Assembly: GCA_902495025.1 (NCBI GenBank) | Contig: CABUWB010000065.1 | Location: 1 to 8,668, forward strand | Length of the DNA stretch: 8,668 bases | Direction: 5' to 3' | Source of the DNA: an uncultured Eubacteriales bacterium | GTDB taxonomy: Bacteria; Bacillota; Clostridia; Lachnospirales; CAG-274 | Shown here: one piece after another, positions 6,316 through 8,668 of the stretch | Position numbering within the stretch: the stretch's first letter is position 1 | Layout of the letters: the number at the start of each line of letters is the position of its first letter | Position numbers and translations under genes: made by a program | Notes under the pieces: model-generated | The model's input: the letters and a program-made list of their open reading frames with translations, nothing else | What the model was told of the DNA's origin: nothing | The model's database searches: none

Positions 6316-8010
6316 ATGATAATAGGAATAGATTTGGGTACTACCAACTCCCTTGCAGCGGTTTTCAGGGACGGTAAGGCGGAGATTATACCTAACCGCC
6401 TTGGCGGACACCTTACAAAATCGGTTGTTGCGCTTGATGACAACGGTGATATTCTTGTAGGTGATACCGCATGGGAGAGGGGACAGAAGTACCCGTCAAC
6501 TGCCGCAGCCGTTTTTAAAAGGAGTATGGGCAGCAATAAAAAATATGTGCTTTCGGGCAAGAAGTTTACGGCAGAGGAGCTTTCCTCCTTTGTGCTGCGC
6601 TACCTTAAAGAGGATGCCGAAACCTATACGGGCGAGGAGGTAACTGAGGCTGTTATAAGTGTACCTGCATACTTTAACGATGCAAGGCGGCGTGCCACCA
6701 AAAGGGCAGGCGAGCTTGCAGGCTTAAAGGTTGAGCGCATTATAAGCGAGCCTACTGCTGCGGCAATCTCCTACGGTATTTACCATAAAAAGGAAAAGAC
6801 TAAGTTTCTTGTCTTTGACCTCGGCGGCGGTACGTTTGATATTTCCGTACTGGAGCTTTACAACAATATAATAGAGGTAAGGGCTGTTGCAGGTGATAAT
6901 TTCCTTGGCGGTGAGGACTTTACAAAAGTGCTTATGGATATGTTCTGCAAGGAGCATAATATAGATATTGAAAGCCTTGCCGAAAGGGATTTGACAAGGC
7001 TCAGACGTGAGGCTGAAAGGTGTAAGCTGAGCTATTCTGATGGCGGAGAGCATAAAATAGTATGCAGAATAGGCGATAACGAGTATACAAGCGAAATTTC
7101 GGAGTCAGCCTATGAGGATAACTGTGCAGACCTGCTTGAAAGAATAAAAAAGCCTGTGCGCAGAAGCCTTAGCGATGCTAAAATTCGTTTAAAGGATATT
7201 GATATGGTTATACCCGTAGGCGGTGCAACAAGGCTGCCTGTTGTGCAGAGGTTTATGACAAGGCTGTTTGAGCAGTTCCCTCGCAACGAGGTAAATCCCG
7301 ACGAGGCTGTTGCCTTGGGTGCTGCCATACAGAGTGCCATTAAGGAGCGCAACGATGCAATCAAAGAGGTTGTTTTGACGGACGTGTGTCCGTTTACGCT
7401 CGGAACAGAGGTATCCGTTGAAAAGGAGGACGGCTTTTTTGAGCCGGGTCATTACTGCCCTATCATAGAGCGCAACACCGTAATACCTGCAAGCCGAACA
7501 GAAAGACTTTACACAATCAGGGATAATCAGCGCAGAATCAGCATAAATGTATTACAGGGAGAAAGCCGCTTTGCTGCCAACAATGTGCTGCTTGCCGAGT
7601 TTGATATAAAAATACCCAAAAACAAGGCAGGCGAGGAGGCTGTTGACGTTACATATACCTATGACATCAACTCTATTCTGGAGGTTGAGGTTAAGATAGT
7701 GTCAACGGGTGAAAAAATAAAGCACATTGTAAAGGGACAGGAGCTTGACATGACCGATGAGGAAATTGCAAAGCGTATGGAGGAGCTCAGCTACCTTAAA
7801 ATACCTCCACGTGAACAGGAGGCAAACCGTCTTGTGCTTGCAAAGGCAGACAGGCTTTATGAGGAGCTGACAGGTGATGCAAGGGTTATGCTTGAAATGG
7901 CTGTGCGCAAGTTTGAAAATGCGCTTGATAAGCGTGATGACGAGCTTACGGGCAGGGCGCTTACAGAGCTTAACAATATGATGAAGGATTTAGAGGAGAG
8001 ATTTTTGTGA
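6316..8010 (+). CDS. hscC: HscC-type Hsp70 chaperone
   Basis: A 564-residue Hsp70 that resembles HscC more than DnaK. The nucleotide-binding domain (about 1-350) has phosphate-1 IGIDLGTTNS (3-12), the catalytic lysine in FKRSMG (K68), EPTAAA (145-150), phosphate-2 DLGGGTFD (168-175) and VGGATRLP (301-308). HscC-like features are FKRSMGSN, GDNFLGGEDF (N195 where DnaK has the threonine T199), LTDVCPFTLG (354-363), PIIERNT, and a short helical lid without the DnaK disordered tail; E. coli HscC is of similar length. A beta substrate-binding domain (about 360-475) is present. E. coli HscC works with dedicated J-proteins such as DjlC and has been reported to bind sigma-70. The ATG at 6316 is chosen because the conserved motif follows at once; an earlier in-frame TTG at 6286 would only add a non-conserved tail. 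AAGGA at 6297-6301 is rather far (14 bases), suggesting coupling to the preceding gene. Confidence 0.93.
   Translation: MIIGIDLGTTNSLAAVFRDGKAEIIPNRLGGHLTKSVVALDDNGDILVGDTAWERGQKYPSTAAAVFKRSMGSNKKYVLSGKKFTAEELSSFVLRYLKEDAETYTGEEVTEAVISVPAYFNDARRRATKRAGELAGLKVERIISEPTAAAISYGIYHKKEKTKFLVFDLGGGTFDISVLELYNNIIEVRAVAGDNFLGGEDFTKVLMDMFCKEHNIDIESLAERDLTRLRREAERCKLSYSDGGEHKIVCRIGDNEYTSEISESAYEDNCADLLERIKKPVRRSLSDAKIRLKDIDMVIPVGGATRLPVVQRFMTRLFEQFPRNEVNPDEAVALGAAIQSAIKERNDAIKEVVLTDVCPFTLGTEVSVEKEDGFFEPGHYCPIIERNTVIPASRTERLYTIRDNQRRISINVLQGESRFAANNVLLAEFDIKIPKNKAGEEAVDVTYTYDINSILEVEVKIVSTGEKIKHIVKGQELDMTDEEIAKRMEELSYLKIPPREQEANRLVLAKADRLYEELTGDARVMLEMAVRKFENALDKRDDELTGRALTELNNMMKDLEERFL
7993..7998 (+). 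promoter_or_regulatory. Ribosome binding site for ruvA inside hscC
   Basis: GAGGAG lies 8 bases before the GTG at 8007. It supports the GTG start, which overlaps the hscC stop codon as GTGA. Confidence 0.8.
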
Positions 8011-8606
8011 TAAGCTATATAAGCGGAGAGTTGAAATATGTTTCGGGTGAGTATATAATAGTAGATAACGGCGGAATAGGCTACAATATAGCTGTATCGG
8101 CAAAAACTGTTGAAAGGCTGCCGCAAATGGGCGAGCAGGTATGTATTTATACCTATATGAGTGTAAGCGAAAGCGGTATTGCTCTTTACGGCTTTTACTC
8201 ACGTGAGGAGCTGGAACTGTTTAATCTGCTTATAAGCGTAAGCGGCGTAGGACCTAAGGGTGCGCTTGGCATACTTGGTGCAATAAGTCCGTCGCAGTTT
8301 ATTATGGCGGTGCTGACAGATGATGTTAAAACCTTAAGCTCCGCACCGGGTATCGGTAAAAAGACGGCGCAGAGGCTTGTGCTTGAATTAAAGGACAAGC
8401 TTGACAGCTCTTCGGCAATAGACGACAGTACGCCGGACAATACATATTTTGCAGGTAGCTCGTGTGAAAAGGACGAGGCTGTCGAGGCGCTTACGGTGCT
8501 TGGCTTTAATAAAGCCGAGGCGGTTAAAGCTGTTGCCGCAGTCTATACGGATGGTATGAGTGCGGAAAAGACGGTAAGCATGGCGCTAAAGGTTTTAGGC
8601 AGGTGA
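8007..8606 (+). CDS. ruvA: Holliday junction branch migration protein RuvA
   Basis: A 199-residue RuvA. Tetramers bind four-way DNA junctions and load the RuvB helicase during recombinational repair. Domain I (1-62) is an OB fold with GGIGY (22-26) and ends in LYGF (60-63). Domain II holds two helix-hairpin-helix motifs, SGVGPKGA (79-86) and APGIGKKTA (113-121), that contact DNA. After a variable linker (about 134-152), domain III (153-199) is the RuvB-binding three-helix bundle, containing EALTVLGF. The length matches the family. The start is GTG, overlapping the hscC stop by 4 bases with GAGGAG 8 bases upstream; no nearby ATG fits the conserved N-terminus. The acidic pin keeps E55, but the position matching E. 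coli D56 is serine and R54 is serine. ruvB follows after 4 bases. Confidence 0.97.
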   Translation: MISYISGELKYVSGEYIIVDNGGIGYNIAVSAKTVERLPQMGEQVCIYTYMSVSESGIALYGFYSREELELFNLLISVSGVGPKGALGILGAISPSQFIMAVLTDDVKTLSSAPGIGKKTAQRLVLELKDKLDSSSAIDDSTPDNTYFAGSSCEKDEAVEALTVLGFNKAEAVKAVAAVYTDGMSAEKTVSMALKVLGR

Positions 8607-8610
8607 AAAA

Positions 8611-8668
8611 ATGGCTGACAGAATAATAACTACTGCCCCGCTCACTGAGGATAAGGAGAACGAGCCTA
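8611..8668 (+). CDS. ruvB: RuvB, N-terminal fragment cut by the window edge
   Basis: The ATG at 8611 opens a frame that stays open to the window end and reads MADRIITTAPLTEDKENEP. This resembles the poorly conserved N-terminal tail of RuvB (ADR-I/L-I, then an acidic stretch before the conserved RPK motif). The AAA+ core lies beyond the edge and is not seen. Its place 4 bases after ruvA makes ruvB, the ATP-driven branch migration motor, by far the likeliest identity. AGGTG at 8601-8605 can serve as the ribosome binding site. Confidence 0.85.
   Translation, partial: MADRIITTAPLTEDKENEP

Noticed and set aside
6039..6560. Longest antisense open frame (173 residues, minus strand)
   Set aside because: It spans the end of the TPR gene and the start of hscC, has low-complexity composition and no recognisable domain; it mirrors the codon bias of the real genes. 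The other antisense frames are rejected for the same reason.
1..8668. CRISPR arrays, tRNA or rRNA genes, insertion sequences, phage or defence genes
   Set aside because: No spaced direct repeats, tRNA cloverleaf, rRNA-like sequence, transposase or integrase is visible; coding sequence fills 318-8668 and the genes look chromosomal.

Overview
The window looks like a chromosomal segment of a gut-type Firmicute (class Clostridia, probably Oscillospirales/Ruminococcaceae). I infer this from Gram-positive-style Shine-Dalgarno sites (GGAGG, AAGGA), tightly overlapping genes, moderate GC with frequent CTT, ATA and AGG codons, and protein sequences that look clostridial. The genus cannot be fixed from sequence alone.

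Layout: bases 1-317 are non-coding. They hold a bidirectional hairpin terminator (11-60), an extended -10 promoter (113-141), and a transcribed stretch with three strong structures: a 15-bp hairpin at 145-180, a bulged stem with a GUAA tetraloop at 181-234, and a perfect 38-bp palindrome at 248-285. From 318 to the right edge, seven genes lie on the + strand with almost no space between them. They are a YihY/BrkB membrane protein (318-1166), a MoxR AAA+ ATPase (1159-2142), a DUF58 MIDAS protein (2139-2993), an 1100-residue TPR protein with a divergent N-terminal J-like domain (3009-6311), an HscC-type Hsp70 (6316-8010), ruvA (8007-8606) and the start of ruvB (8611 to the edge). Four junctions overlap or sit within 4 bases, and the largest gap is 15 bases, so one operon transcribed from the promoter near 113-141 is the simplest reading.

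How the genes may work together: MoxR and DUF58 are a known pair, in which the AAA+ ATPase acts with a MIDAS-bearing partner as a chaperone-like remodelling machine. HscC is a specialised Hsp70 that uses dedicated J-proteins. The large TPR protein begins with a J-like domain in which HPD is replaced by NPE and sits directly before hscC, so it is the obvious candidate co-chaperone. The most interesting proposal is that MoxR-DUF58 and J/TPR-HscC form one protein-remodelling system, possibly serving an envelope client (YihY is first in the operon). Its expression would be tied to RuvAB recombination and repair by overlapping genes. This functional link is inferred from gene order and has not been shown.
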